Shown here: positions 1 through 6,706 of the stretch, piece after piece
Layout: each line of letters begins with the position of its first letter
Position numbering within the stretch: the stretch's first letter is position 1
Assembly: GCA_965368335.1 (NCBI GenBank)
Contig: CBDUMN010000099.1
Location: 1 to 12,084 of the forward strand
Reading direction: 5' to 3'
DNA from: CBDUMN01 sp965368335
GTDB lineage: Bacteria > Pseudomonadota > Alphaproteobacteria > Rhodospirillales > JAPHRK01
Length of the DNA stretch: 12,084 nt
Program-made: the position numbers and the translations under genes
The notes under the pieces: model-generated
Seen by the model: the letters and a program-made list of their open reading frames with translations, nothing else
Databases searched by the model: none
Told to the model about the DNA's origin: nothing

Positions 1-487
1 CGCCTGTATCGCCTTAATGCGTGATGGTTTCCACCCGGAAAGCATCGGCGGCACCGTCACCTTGCATGACGATGGCAGTCCCATTATCGATTATCCGGTC
101 TCGGATGCGATGTGGGACGGGTTTAGGCGCGCTTATTTGAGCTTGGCTGAAATGCAGTTTGCCGCCGGGGCCGAGGAGGTTCTACCGCTGCACACGGAAG
201 CCAAGCGTTATAAAAGCTGGGCAGAAGCGCAGGCTGCGATTCGGGCTCTGCCTATGGAAATTCTCAAGGTGTATCTCGGGTCGGCCCATGTGATGGGAGG
301 ATGCCCAATGGGGGGGGATAGCCGAACCTCCTTGCTTGATACCCTGGGGAGTTATCGTCACCTCGACAATCTGTCGGTTATGGATGGCTCGGTCTTCCCA
401 ACCAGCGTTGGGGCCAATCCACAGCTTTCCATCTATTGCGTGGCCATGCGGAATGCTACAGCCCTCGCGCGCCGGTTGAATGGTTAA
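1..487 (+). CDS. GMC-family FAD-dependent oxidoreductase, C-terminal part (5' end outside window)
   Basis: This is the C-terminal end of a glucose-methanol-choline (GMC) flavoenzyme, a family that oxidises alcohols, sugars or sterols using FAD. The reading frame is open to the left edge (the codons at 2-16 read ACIAL with no stop), so the ATG at 17 is probably internal and the true start lies upstream. About 161 residues are visible; full family members are usually 500-600. The visible part matches the GMC C-terminal domain. It has the HVMGGCPMGGD segment (His codon at 287-289), where the family has a GxCRMG-like motif, followed by SVMDGSVFPTSVGANPQLS, the standard closing block whose His and Asn-Pro residues line the active site in characterised members. 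The FAD-binding Rossmann motif is not in the window, so neither substrate nor completeness can be judged. The stop is TAA at 485-487, and I see no terminator before the next gene. Family call is firm; substrate unknown. Confidence 0.88.
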   Translation, partial: ACIALMRDGFHPESIGGTVTLHDDGSPIIDYPVSDAMWDGFRRAYLSLAEMQFAAGAEEVLPLHTEAKRYKSWAEAQAAIRALPMEILKVYLGSAHVMGGCPMGGDSRTSLLDTLGSYRHLDNLSVMDGSVFPTSVGANPQLSIYCVAMRNATALARRLNG

Positions 488-586
488 CCATCCGTATAGT
501 TTTTTCTCTTACCGATAGACGCTTCCGTTTGGATTCTATAAGGTGTGGCTTGGTTTGATTGAGTTCAAATAGAGATAAGATTTACT

Positions 587-1717
587 GTGTCAAAACAAAG
601 CACTAATAACATAGACAGCGACTATCTCCTCAGTTTGGCCCGGCAAAAGTCGACTGAAAGCCGCAATACCCTAGCCTCAACCATTTCTGATTTGTTTGAA
701 GATAAGGCGGAGACCCTGACCGACCGCGAAAGGGCTCTGATGTTCGATATTCTCCACAATATGGTGAAGGAAGTTGAGCTGACGATCCGCAAGAAGTTAA
801 GTGAGCGTTTGGCCCAAGTGGGCGAGGTGCCGGTTGAGTTGGTCAATATTCTCGTAAATGATGAGATCGATGTCGCCTATCCGTTGCTCAGCAAAAGCAA
901 GGTGCTGAGGGATATGGACCTGATCGAGGTCATTCGGCATCGGACCCTGGAACATCAGTTGGCGGTCGCTATTCGGGAAAATCTTAGTGAGCAGGTTTCC
1001 GACGCTTTGGTCGAGACGGGTGAGGAAAATGTTATCCGCACCCTGCTCAAGAATTCGAGTGCCGTAATTTCGAGCAAGACGATGGCCTATCTGGTCGAAC
1101 AATCGCGGCGGGTCGATAGCTTCCGTGAGCCCATTCTACATCGTGACGACCTCAATCCGGCCCTTGCTAAGCGCATGTTCCTTTGGGTTTCGGCGGCCAT
1201 GCGTCAGTTCATTATTCAGAATTACAAGCTTGATGATGCAACCATCGACGACCTCATGGAAGAAGTAGCCCGGGAAAGCGCTACGGGAGAAACAAAAGAC
1301 AAAGAGCTTTCTCCAACTGCTGAACTGGCTGCGAGTCTGGAAAAGGAAGGAATGGTGACCAACAGCATGCTGGTCAAGGCCCTTCGCCAGGGCGAAATTC
1401 CACTTTTTGTTTCACTTTTTTGTCGCCGTTCGCAATTGAGGGAAACCTTGGTGTTACGTATTTTGTTCGAGCCGGGCGGCGAAGGGTTGGCCATTGCTTG
1501 CAAGGCGCTTGAAATTTCCAATGATGAATTTGAGGAGCTTTTCAAGTTAAGCCGCAAGGCACGACCGGGAGAGGGCGGCGATATCAAGGGCGAAGCGAAG
1601 CAGGTGCTCAATCTCTACGAACGGATGAGCAGCGAGGCGGCGATAAAGGTACTCAAGGCCTGGCAGAGGGACATGGAGTACTTGGCCGCTATCCGGCAGT
1701 TGGAGGTGGATCGGTAG
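587..1717 (+). CDS. DUF2336 family protein
   Basis: A 376-residue soluble protein of the DUF2336 family, common in Alphaproteobacteria and without a settled function. The whole chain looks alpha-helical. The best recognition block is PLLSKSKVLRDMDLIEVIR (residues 99-117), a DUF2336-style helix pair, followed by further repeat-like helices such as LEHQLAVAIRENLSEQVSDALV (split around residues 121-142). There is no signal peptide, membrane segment or obvious catalytic motif. The start is GTG at 587; it gives the longest sensible frame, and only a weak purine stretch (571-580) precedes it. The stop lies 3 nt before the GTG of the next gene, so the two are almost certainly cotranscribed and probably translationally coupled: the Shine-Dalgarno of the second gene (GGAGGTGGA, 1702-1710) is inside this one. 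Pairing with a PAS/kinase-like gene suggests a signalling adaptor role, which is inference only. Confidence 0.85.
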   Translation: MSKQSTNNIDSDYLLSLARQKSTESRNTLASTISDLFEDKAETLTDRERALMFDILHNMVKEVELTIRKKLSERLAQVGEVPVELVNILVNDEIDVAYPLLSKSKVLRDMDLIEVIRHRTLEHQLAVAIRENLSEQVSDALVETGEENVIRTLLKNSSAVISSKTMAYLVEQSRRVDSFREPILHRDDLNPALAKRMFLWVSAAMRQFIIQNYKLDDATIDDLMEEVARESATGETKDKELSPTAELAASLEKEGMVTNSMLVKALRQGEIPLFVSLFCRRSQLRETLVLRILFEPGGEGLAIACKALEISNDEFEELFKLSRKARPGEGGDIKGEAKQVLNLYERMSSEAAIKVLKAWQRDMEYLAAIRQLEVDR

Positions 1718-1720
1718 TTC

Positions 1721-2962
1721 GTGTCGGAAAAAGAACAAGTAACTGATTCTGCAATAAAAATAACCGATCTTCAGCGAAGATTGGATGATATTACGCGTCT
1801 GGTTTCCGATTGGGTTTGGGAGACGGACGAGCACCTTCGTCTGACCTATGTTTCGCACCGGATTTTCGAACTTCTCGGCTTGCATCCTTTTCAGGTGGAG
1901 GGGCAAACCTTTACGGAGTTGGGTGCTTTTACCGCCTGGGATGGCAGCAATTCCGAGCCGCGGTGGCGCTCACCGTTTCGCGATGTGGAGTTTTCGACCA
2001 AGGATAGGGGGGGGCAGGACCGTTCTTTTCTGATTAGCGGTTTGCCGGTCTATGATCCCAATACGGGCGCATTCTGCGGTGTTCGGGGAACGGCTGAGGA
2101 TATTACCGAGCGACGCAGGGTCGAGAGTGACCTCAAGCGTAGCTATGAGGAACTTGAGCAGCGGGTTGATGAACGAACCCAGGAATTATCTCTGGAGATT
2201 CAAGAGCGTAAGAAAATTGAAATGGCCCTGCGTCAATCGGAGGCGCAAGCTCTACAGGATAGTGCTGCGAAAACGCAAGTCTTGAGGAACGTCAGTCACG
2301 AGTTGCGAACCGCGCTCAACGTTATCGCCGGTTTCTCCGAATCCATGCAAAGCGAACTCTATGGCCCGCTTCAGAATGAGCGCTATCAGGAATATGCCGA
2401 TGGAATCTACGCTTCCGGTAAACGGTTGCTCGATATGATTGGCGGATTTGCCGACCTGACCGCTTTGGGTGGCGGAATTCTGGAGCTGAAGGAAGAGATG
2501 TTTGATCTCGCCCCACTGGTGGCAGATGTGGTTCTCCAGTTATCGAGTCGCGCCGAAGAAAATGCCATTGAGATTAGGCAAGACGATATGGCGTTGCTGC
2601 CCAGGCTCTACCTAGATAAAAATCGACTTGAGCAAATGCTCGCTTCGGTCCTGCTTCACGCCATTCGTCGCGCTTCACCCGGTGGATGTATAACGATTAT
2701 GGCGCAGAGCCTTGAGGGCGGTTTGGCGGTTACGATTGAGAATCCGGCTATGGTGATGCGTGAGGCGGAAATGCGAATCGCCTTGGAAGAGCCGTTTTCA
2801 CCGGCGCAGTCTTGGCTTTATCGCACCGAGGTAAGCGCTGGCCTCGATCTTTTCATGGTCCGTCAGCTGGCCCAGGCAATGGGCGGTGAGTTTTCCTTAA
2901 CGAGCAGCGAGGAAAGCGGCTCGGCCTTCACTTTCTCTTTCCCCAAGGAAAAAATCGCCTAA
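1721..2962 (+). CDS. PAS-domain sensor histidine kinase-like protein with degenerate ATP-binding domain
   Basis: A 413-residue protein built like a soluble sensor kinase. Residues about 28-130 form a PAS/PAC domain (WVWETDEHLRLTYVS at the start, GVRGTAEDITERRR at the end). Residues 132-188 are a charged, likely coiled-coil linker. The HisKA box is intact at 190-208 (NVSHELRTALNVIAGFSE), with the phosphoacceptor His193. The C-terminal ATPase-like region (about 262-408) is recognisable but eroded. The N box reads SVLLHAIRRASP, with His313 where the Mg-binding Asn is expected. The G1 box DxGxG reads ENPAMVM. The G2 box keeps AGLDLFMVRQLAQAMGG but has Asp376 in place of a Gly. No membrane segment is visible, so the sensed signal is probably cytoplasmic. 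The start is GTG at 1721, 10 nt after a strong GGAGGTGGA. The frame ends cleanly at TAA, 30 nt before a terminator. It may be a pseudokinase that receives or relays phosphate, or a divergent active kinase. No response regulator is adjacent. Confidence 0.85.
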   Translation: MSEKEQVTDSAIKITDLQRRLDDITRLVSDWVWETDEHLRLTYVSHRIFELLGLHPFQVEGQTFTELGAFTAWDGSNSEPRWRSPFRDVEFSTKDRGGQDRSFLISGLPVYDPNTGAFCGVRGTAEDITERRRVESDLKRSYEELEQRVDERTQELSLEIQERKKIEMALRQSEAQALQDSAAKTQVLRNVSHELRTALNVIAGFSESMQSELYGPLQNERYQEYADGIYASGKRLLDMIGGFADLTALGGGILELKEEMFDLAPLVADVVLQLSSRAEENAIEIRQDDMALLPRLYLDKNRLEQMLASVLLHAIRRASPGGCITIMAQSLEGGLAVTIENPAMVMREAEMRIALEEPFSPAQSWLYRTEVSAGLDLFMVRQLAQAMGGEFSLTSSEESGSAFTFSFPKEKIA

Positions 2963-2992
2963 GGCATCTCTGTTTCAGTGGCCAGGAAAAGA

Positions 2993-3024
2993 AAAAAGCG
3001 GCCCGCCTAAGCAGACCGCTTTTT
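2993..3024. terminator. bidirectional intrinsic terminator between the kinase-like gene and tRNA-Asn
   Basis: Arms AAAAAGCGG (2993-3001) and CCGCTTTTT (3016-3024) are exact inverse complements around a 14-nt loop. The T run follows the stem on both strands, so it can end the DUF2336/kinase unit on the plus strand and the tRNA operon on the minus strand. Confidence 0.82.
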
Positions 3025-3030
3025 ATCAAT

Positions 3031-3105
3031 TGGCTCCGGAGGAGGGATTCGAACCCCCGACCAGCCGGTTAACAGCCGGCTGCTCTACCGCTGAGCTACT
3101 CCGGA
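3031..3105 (-). tRNA. tRNA-Asn (anticodon GTT)
   Basis: Read on the minus strand, the 7-bp acceptor stem TCCGGAG / CTCCGGA closes a full cloverleaf. It has a D arm GCTC-AGCGGTA-GAGC, an anticodon stem GCCGG/CCGGC around the loop CTGTTAA, and a T arm with loop TTCGAAT. The anticodon GTT lies at plus-strand 3071-3073 (AAC). The discriminator is G, and the CCA tail is encoded (3031-3033 on the plus strand). It is 8 nt downstream of tRNA-Cys and followed by the shared terminator, so it is the second gene of a two-tRNA operon. Confidence 0.97.
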
Positions 3106-3113
3106 TTAGTAGC

Positions 3114-3187
3114 TGGAGGCGCGACCCGGAATCGAACCGAGGTACAAGGATTTGCAATCCTCTGCATAGCCACTCTGCCATCGCGCC
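3114..3187 (-). tRNA. tRNA-Cys (anticodon GCA)
   Basis: Read on the minus strand, the acceptor stem GGCGCGA / TCGCGCC pairs fully. The anticodon stem GAGGA/TCCTT carries the loop TTGCAAA with anticodon GCA (plus-strand 3153-3155). The T arm CTCGG-TTCGATT-CCGGG is standard. The discriminator base is T (U73), which is a known identity element for cysteinyl-tRNA synthetase, and CCA is encoded. It is the first gene of the Cys-Asn tRNA operon. Confidence 0.97.
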
Positions 3188-3251
3188 ACTCGACGAATTG
3201 AGGCGCCTGGGAAAGCAACCGATTTCCTGCCGCGCTCCGTCGGACGCCGGG

Positions 3252-3280
3252 AACTTAGACGCAAGATTTTTTCCGGTCAA
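3252..3280 (-). promoter_or_regulatory. promoter of the tRNA-Cys/tRNA-Asn operon
   Basis: On the minus strand TTGACC (3280-3275) and TAAGTT (3257-3252) are separated by exactly 17 nt, a good sigma-70 arrangement. Transcription would start near 3245, leaving a leader of about 57 nt to be removed by 5' processing. The -35 element lies within a perfect palindrome (3272-3288). Confidence 0.68.
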
Positions 3281-3288
3281 GAACCGGA
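3272..3288. repeat. perfect inverted repeat over the tRNA promoter -35 element
   Basis: TCCGGT (3272-3277) and ACCGGA (3283-3288) are perfect inverse complements separated by CAAGA. The -35 hexamer of the tRNA promoter overlaps the left arm and loop. It may be a small operator or a chance palindrome. Confidence 0.45.
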
Positions 3289-3344
3289 TTGCATCAAATG
3301 AAGTTTTTTTTGCCAAATGAGGGCAAAGGAAAGGAAAACCGCCA

Positions 3345-3373
3345 TTGTGCTGACGCCCAAGTCGGATTATATA
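3345..3373 (+). promoter_or_regulatory. promoter of the PIMT-like gene
   Basis: TTGTGC (3345-3350) and TATATA (3368-3373) are spaced by 17 nt, giving a sigma-70 type promoter about 68 nt upstream of the ATG at 3441. The resulting leader carries a 6-bp inverted repeat, TCCCCT (3374-3379) with AGGGGA (3396-3401). The rest of 3188-3440 holds only this element and the divergent tRNA promoter. Confidence 0.52.
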
Positions 3374-3440
3374 TCCCCTGCCTTTCCTTGAGTTAAGGGG
3401 AAGAGTTCCATTTTCAGTCCCTAGCAAGCCGGAAGTTGTC

Positions 3441-4097
3441 ATGGATTACGCCGCCGCCAGAAAAAATATGGTCGATTGTCAGATTCTTCCCACCCAGGTT
3501 ACGGATCCGTTGGTGATCGATGCGATGTATACCGTTCCGCGGGAAGCTTTCGTTCCCAAGCAACTTCAATCGATAGCCTATGTCGATGAAGCCTTGTCGC
3601 TTGGTAACGGACGTTATCTCGCCGAACCGATTGTTCTGGCTCGTCTCTTCCAGGCGGCCGATATCGGCAAGACTGATGTGGTCCTCGATATTGGCTGCGG
3701 CACAGGCTACGGCGCCGCAATCCTTGCAAAAATTGCAGGCACGGTGGTCGGTCTGGAAAGCGACAAAGCTCTGGCTGAAGCCGCTTCTTCGGCTCTAAGC
3801 GCTCAAGGGGCGGACAATGCCGTGGTGATTGAAGGGGATTTGACCAAAGGAAATGCGGAAAACGGACCCTACGATGTGATTATTATCAATGGGGCCGTTG
3901 GAGAAATTCCCGAGGAGATTCTGCAGCAACTGGCTGACGGCGGACGTTTGGTCACCATTGTTGAAGGTGAAGAGGCAGTCGGGCGCGCTCAATTGGTTGT
4001 CCGCGATGGCGATTCGTTTGCTCATCGCGACCTGTTTGATGCTGGCACCCCTCTGCTTCCGGGCTTTGAGGCGGCCAAGCCTGGATTCGTTTTTTAA
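3441..4097 (+). CDS. pcm: protein-L-isoaspartate O-methyltransferase-like SAM-dependent methyltransferase
   Basis: A 218-residue cytoplasmic class I methyltransferase of the PCMT/PIMT family. Characterised members transfer methyl from S-adenosylmethionine to isoaspartyl residues, starting repair of aged proteins. The family start MVDCQILPTQVTDPLVIDAM (10-29) and PREAFVP (33-39) are clear. The SAM-binding motif I is VLDIGCGTGY (81-90), and the acidic end of the next strand is VGLESD (103-108). Motif II is YDVIIINGA (144-152). The substrate loop is unusual: canonical enzymes have a QTISQP-type segment before the SAM motif, whereas here it reads GNGRYLAEPIVLA (55-67), so true isoaspartate activity is uncertain. 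The start ATG follows GGAAG at 3431-3435. The gene has its own promoter and terminator, and sits upstream of tolC as in many alphaproteobacteria. The symbol follows that conserved usage; family sure, substrate less so. Confidence 0.85.
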   Translation: MDYAAARKNMVDCQILPTQVTDPLVIDAMYTVPREAFVPKQLQSIAYVDEALSLGNGRYLAEPIVLARLFQAADIGKTDVVLDIGCGTGYGAAILAKIAGTVVGLESDKALAEAASSALSAQGADNAVVIEGDLTKGNAENGPYDVIIINGAVGEIPEEILQQLADGGRLVTIVEGEEAVGRAQLVVRDGDSFAHRDLFDAGTPLLPGFEAAKPGFVF

Positions 4098-4135
4098 AGG
4101 GGTTGTTTCAGCTTTTTTAGACCGATTCGTTGCTC

Positions 4136-4167
4136 AAAAAGGCGGAATGATCGTTCCGCCTTTTTTT
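4136..4167 (+). terminator. strong intrinsic terminator after the PIMT-like gene
   Basis: GGCGGAA (4141-4147) pairs with TTCCGCC (4154-4160) around a 6-nt loop, extended by AAAAA/TTTTT and followed by a run of seven T (4161-4167). It lies 38 nt after the stop codon. The A run on the left gives it potential function on the minus strand too. Confidence 0.92.
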
Positions 4168-4236
4168 ATTTGGCCCTGAAATGAGTCTTTCAAGCCACAA
4201 AAGGTCTTCAAAATTCCTTCCAAGTGACTGAAACTT

Positions 4237-4265
4237 TTGCCTTGTAGGGTTTACGTCGCTACACT
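4237..4265 (+). promoter_or_regulatory. promoter of tolC
   Basis: TTGCCT (4237-4242) and TACACT (4260-4265) are 17 nt apart. Transcription would begin about 4272, leaving a leader of nearly 30 nt with a GGGAAG ribosome site (4284-4289) before the ATG at 4300. This placement also argues against the TTG at 4237 being a translation start. Confidence 0.5.
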
Positions 4266-4299
4266 GTGCGCGCGACGCGAAAAGGGAAGTAAAACGGTT

Positions 4300-5709
4300 A
4301 TGAAAATGAAAACGCATTTGGCCTTGGGGCTCTTTATGGGGATGGCTTTGGGGGGCTCCGGAGCTGGGGGGGCCATGGCGCAGACTTTGGAGGACGCCTT
4401 AAGCGCGACCTACAATTCCAACCCGACTTTGAACTCGGCCAGAGCTTCTTTGAGAGCAACCGATGAAGGTGTGCCTCAGGCACTGGCCGGTTGGCGTCCG
4501 TCTGTCAGTGTGACGGGTACCGCAGGACGGGATCATAGTTATCGGACATCCCGTACGGGAAAACGCACTGCAACGCGGACTCCGACGAGTGCGACGCTGT
4601 CAATTTCTCAGAATCTCTATGCTGGCGGCGCTACGGAAGCATCGATCAGTCAGGCTGAAAATACGGTTTTAGCGTCTCGTGCTCAATTGGTGGGTACCGA
4701 GCAGGATACTTTGTTGAGCGCCATTCAGGCGTTTCTCGACGTTTACCGCGATCAGGCGGTGCTCGAGTTGAACACCAACAACGAAGAGGTGCTGCGACGC
4801 CAATTGGAAGCTACGCGGGATCGATTCGAAGTTGGAGAGTTGACCCGAACCGATGTTAGCCAGGCGGAGGCTCGTTTGGCTGGGGCGACGGCAGATCGAA
4901 TTCAGGCCGAGGGCAATCTTGAAGCTTCGCGCGCCGGATATAAGAACATTATTGGGCAAGCGCCGGGGGAATTGAACGCTCCAGCCATGATCGGTCAGTT
5001 GCCGACCTCCCTGGATGAGGCGGTCGCCGTTGCTCTCGACGTTCATCCTAACGTCGTAGCGGCTAAGTTTACGGAGCTTGCTGGGCGTGATAATGTAGAT
5101 AGCTCTCGTGCTGACCTTTTACCCTCTCTCGATGTTGCGGGGAGCGTCTCTCGCACCAGGGATTCTTTGGAAACCAATGGCCGCTCTGATGAGGCTTCGG
5201 TCACGGCTACGCTGTCTGTTCCTATCTATCAGGCCGGGGCGGTTTATTCGGGGCTGCGTGAAGCCAAGCAATTGGCGGCCCAATATCGAGTCGATTTGGA
5301 GTTTGCCAAGCGCCGCGCTATTGAGTTGGCGACCCGCTCTTGGGAATCACTGACCACGGCACGGGCTCGGATTCGCTCCTATAATTCGCAAATTAAGGCG
5401 GCGGAAGTGGCGCTTGAAGGGGTGCAAAGAGAAGCGCAGGTTGGTTCGCGGACGGTGCTTGATGTGCTTGATGCGGAGCAGGAGCTCCTGGATGCGAAAG
5501 TCAGTCTGGTCGGGGCCGAGCGTGATGCATTGCTTGCTGGCTTTCAGGTTCAGGAAGCGACCGGTCGCTTAACGGCGAAAGATTTGGGGCTTGCCGTTAA
5601 GGTTTACGACATGAATGATCATTATAACGAAGTAAGGGATTCCTGGTTTGGGGGATCCAGCAGTGGTGACATCGACGACACCAACGGGGAGGGTAAGGGC
5701 GCAGAATAG
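4300..5709 (+). CDS. tolC: TolC family outer membrane channel protein
   Basis: Outer-membrane channel subunit that, as a trimer, connects inner-membrane pumps or type I secretion systems to the exterior. I place the start at ATG 4300 (469 residues). The frame extends back to a TTG at 4237, but ATG 4300 has GGGAAG 10 nt upstream and starts a clean signal peptide. That peptide has MKMK, a hydrophobic Leu/Gly/Met core, then AMA with cleavage expected before Gln28. The mature protein begins QTLEDALSATYNSNP, the usual TolC opening. Two outer-membrane efflux repeats follow, with long helices such as QAEARLAGATADRIQAEGNL and, in the second half, GSRTVLDVLDAEQELLDAKV. The length is close to E. coli TolC. 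The C-terminal tail is short, acidic and glycine-rich. No inner-membrane transporter or adaptor gene is nearby, so it probably serves several partners encoded elsewhere. No terminator separates it from popZ. Confidence 0.94.
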   Translation: MKMKTHLALGLFMGMALGGSGAGGAMAQTLEDALSATYNSNPTLNSARASLRATDEGVPQALAGWRPSVSVTGTAGRDHSYRTSRTGKRTATRTPTSATLSISQNLYAGGATEASISQAENTVLASRAQLVGTEQDTLLSAIQAFLDVYRDQAVLELNTNNEEVLRRQLEATRDRFEVGELTRTDVSQAEARLAGATADRIQAEGNLEASRAGYKNIIGQAPGELNAPAMIGQLPTSLDEAVAVALDVHPNVVAAKFTELAGRDNVDSSRADLLPSLDVAGSVSRTRDSLETNGRSDEASVTATLSVPIYQAGAVYSGLREAKQLAAQYRVDLEFAKRRAIELATRSWESLTTARARIRSYNSQIKAAEVALEGVQREAQVGSRTVLDVLDAEQELLDAKVSLVGAERDALLAGFQVQEATGRLTAKDLGLAVKVYDMNDHYNEVRDSWFGGSSSGDIDDTNGEGKGAE

Positions 5710-5800
5710 ATGTTGTGGATCAATTTCCGGTTTTCGCGTCGTCAACACGATTATCGGTATATGCCGTCTTCATTGAACTGCGCTTTAGGATGAGTAACTG

Positions 5801-6523
5801 ATGAGCGAAGACAACGCCCAGCAGGAACCTTCAATGGAAGATATTCTGGCGTCTATCCGCCGGATACTTTCAGAAGATGAAGAGGAAGGGGAGCAAGCGG
5901 TCGCCGATGAGGCGCCCGCTGAGGAGCCGGTTGAAGAAGAGGCGGCTCCTGACCCCGAGCCTGAGCCGGAAGACGACGAGCCGAAATCGCAAGACGATAT
6001 CGATGCGATGTTTGCATCTGAGCCAGAACCGGAGCCTGAGCCAGAACCGGAGCCTGAACCGGAGCCCGAGCCGGAACCTGAGCCCGAGCCGGAACCTGAA
6101 CCCGAGCCGGAACCTGAGCCCGAGCCCGAGCCGGAATTCGAGCCGGAGCCTGAACCGGAGCCCGAGCCCGCTCCTCCGCCACCACCACCACCCCCTCCAC
6201 CGCCTTCTGAACCGGAAGATATTCTGGAACTGACTCCTGCTATGCGGTTTGAGCCGCAGACGCAGATTTCGTCGGAACCCGTTCTTTCACAACCAACGGC
6301 TATGAGTTCGGCCGACGCGCTCTCGACCTTGGCCAAGGCTTTGCTCAATCAGCGGGATATCGCCGTGGGGTCGCGTGACCTGACCTTAGAAGGGCTAATT
6401 CGCGAAATGCTTCGCCCCATGCTTCGGGAGTGGCTGGATCAAAACCTGCCTTACCTGATCGAGCGGTTGGTGAAAAAAGAAATCGACCATATGGTCAACC
6501 GGGCGGAACGTCTCGATTTATAG
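5801..6523 (+). CDS. popZ: PopZ-like polar organising protein (DUF2497)
   Basis: A 240-residue homologue of PopZ, which in Caulobacter forms a polar condensate that anchors chromosome centromeres through ParB and recruits cell-cycle regulators. The three-part plan is clear. A short N-terminal helix, EPSMEDILASIRRILSED (9-26), is the conserved partner-binding segment. A long acidic proline-rich linker (about 27-140) follows. The C-terminal helical oligomerisation region (172-240) includes LEGLIREMLRPMLREWLDQN (196-215) and LIERLVKKEIDHMVNRA (219-235). The linker is extreme: 19 consecutive Glu-Pro pairs (74-111), Glu-Phe, five more pairs (114-123), Ala, then 11 prolines (125-135). Caulobacter PopZ has 177 residues, so the linker explains much of the extra length. 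The ATG at 5801 follows TAGGATGAG (5786-5794). It lies 91 nt after tolC with no terminator between, so cotranscription is likely; a strong terminator follows. Confidence 0.93.
   Translation: MSEDNAQQEPSMEDILASIRRILSEDEEEGEQAVADEAPAEEPVEEEAAPDPEPEPEDDEPKSQDDIDAMFASEPEPEPEPEPEPEPEPEPEPEPEPEPEPEPEPEPEPEPEFEPEPEPEPEPAPPPPPPPPPPPSEPEDILELTPAMRFEPQTQISSEPVLSQPTAMSSADALSTLAKALLNQRDIAVGSRDLTLEGLIREMLRPMLREWLDQNLPYLIERLVKKEIDHMVNRAERLDL
6020..6169 (+). repeat. hexanucleotide/18-nt tandem repeat encoding (Glu-Pro)n in popZ
   Basis: Twenty-five 6-nt units of the form GA(G/A)CCN, with one GAATTC interruption (6134-6139). Above the 6-nt period is an 18-nt period. One 18-mer (codons GAG CCA GAA CCG GAG CCT) occurs twice exactly at 6020-6055. 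A second (GAG CCG GAA CCT GAG CCC) occurs three times with one base change at 6068-6121. The nearly identical long units indicate recent tandem duplication, for example by strand slippage. Confidence 0.95.
6173..6205 (+). repeat. polyproline tract (11 Pro codons) in popZ
   Basis: Eleven consecutive CCN codons follow directly on the Glu-Pro array after one Ala codon. Four adjacent codons are CCA. Runs of this kind stall ribosomes and normally depend on elongation factor P. Confidence 0.95.
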
Positions 6524-6582
6524 GCCTTTTACAAGGCTTTTCCTTGACTGTCAGGGCCGCCTCGTCTAGAGCAATCGTAACG

Positions 6583-6613
6583 AAACGGAACCATACGCTG
6601 GTTCCGTTTTTTT
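6583..6613 (+). terminator. strong intrinsic terminator after popZ
   Basis: AAACGGAACCA (6583-6593) and TGGTTCCGTTT (6599-6609) form an 11-bp perfect stem with a 5-nt loop, continuing into seven T (6607-6613). It ends the tolC-popZ unit 60 nt after the popZ stop. Confidence 0.93.
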
Positions 6614-6622
6614 ACGTGAATT

Positions 6623-6668
6623 CTTCGATTTCCGAAGGGGCGGGGGGTTCATAGGCTCCGTTGGAGCC
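6623..6668 (+). other. two short hairpins upstream of valS
   Basis: CTTCG/CGAAG (6623-6627 with 6633-6637) and GGCTCC/GGAGCC (6654-6659 with 6663-6668, 3-nt loop) are perfect small inverted repeats between the popZ terminator and valS. I could not identify a convincing promoter here, nor any known riboswitch or T-box motif. They may be leader structure or chance. Confidence 0.3.
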
Positions 6669-6706
6669 GCTGTCATTCATACCGCTAAGATGAAAGAGTT
6701 TCAGCA

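Noticed and set aside
488..586. Promoter for the DUF2336/kinase unit
   Set aside because: AT-rich pieces such as TCTATAAGG are present, but no -35/-10 pair with acceptable spacing stood out, so I do not report one. No terminator for the GMC gene is visible here either.
3026..3442. Open frames on both strands across the tRNA genes
   Set aside because: They consist mostly of translated tRNA sequence and promoter DNA and match no protein family I know.
4237..4299. Upstream extension of tolC from a TTG codon
   Set aside because: The extra residues (MPCRVYVATLCARREKG) would precede and spoil the signal peptide. ATG 4300 has a good ribosome site, and the TTG coincides with the candidate -35.
5785..6348. 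Minus-strand frame encoding long Gly-Ser repeats
   Set aside because: It is the complement of the popZ Glu-Pro repeat; the (GS)n pattern follows automatically from (GAGCCN)n read backwards. The popZ frame has conserved ends and this one does not.
6614..6706. Possible T-box or other riboswitch upstream of valS
   Set aside because: Only two short hairpins are present. There is no T-box sequence, specifier loop or terminator/antiterminator pair, and T-boxes are not typical of alphaproteobacteria.
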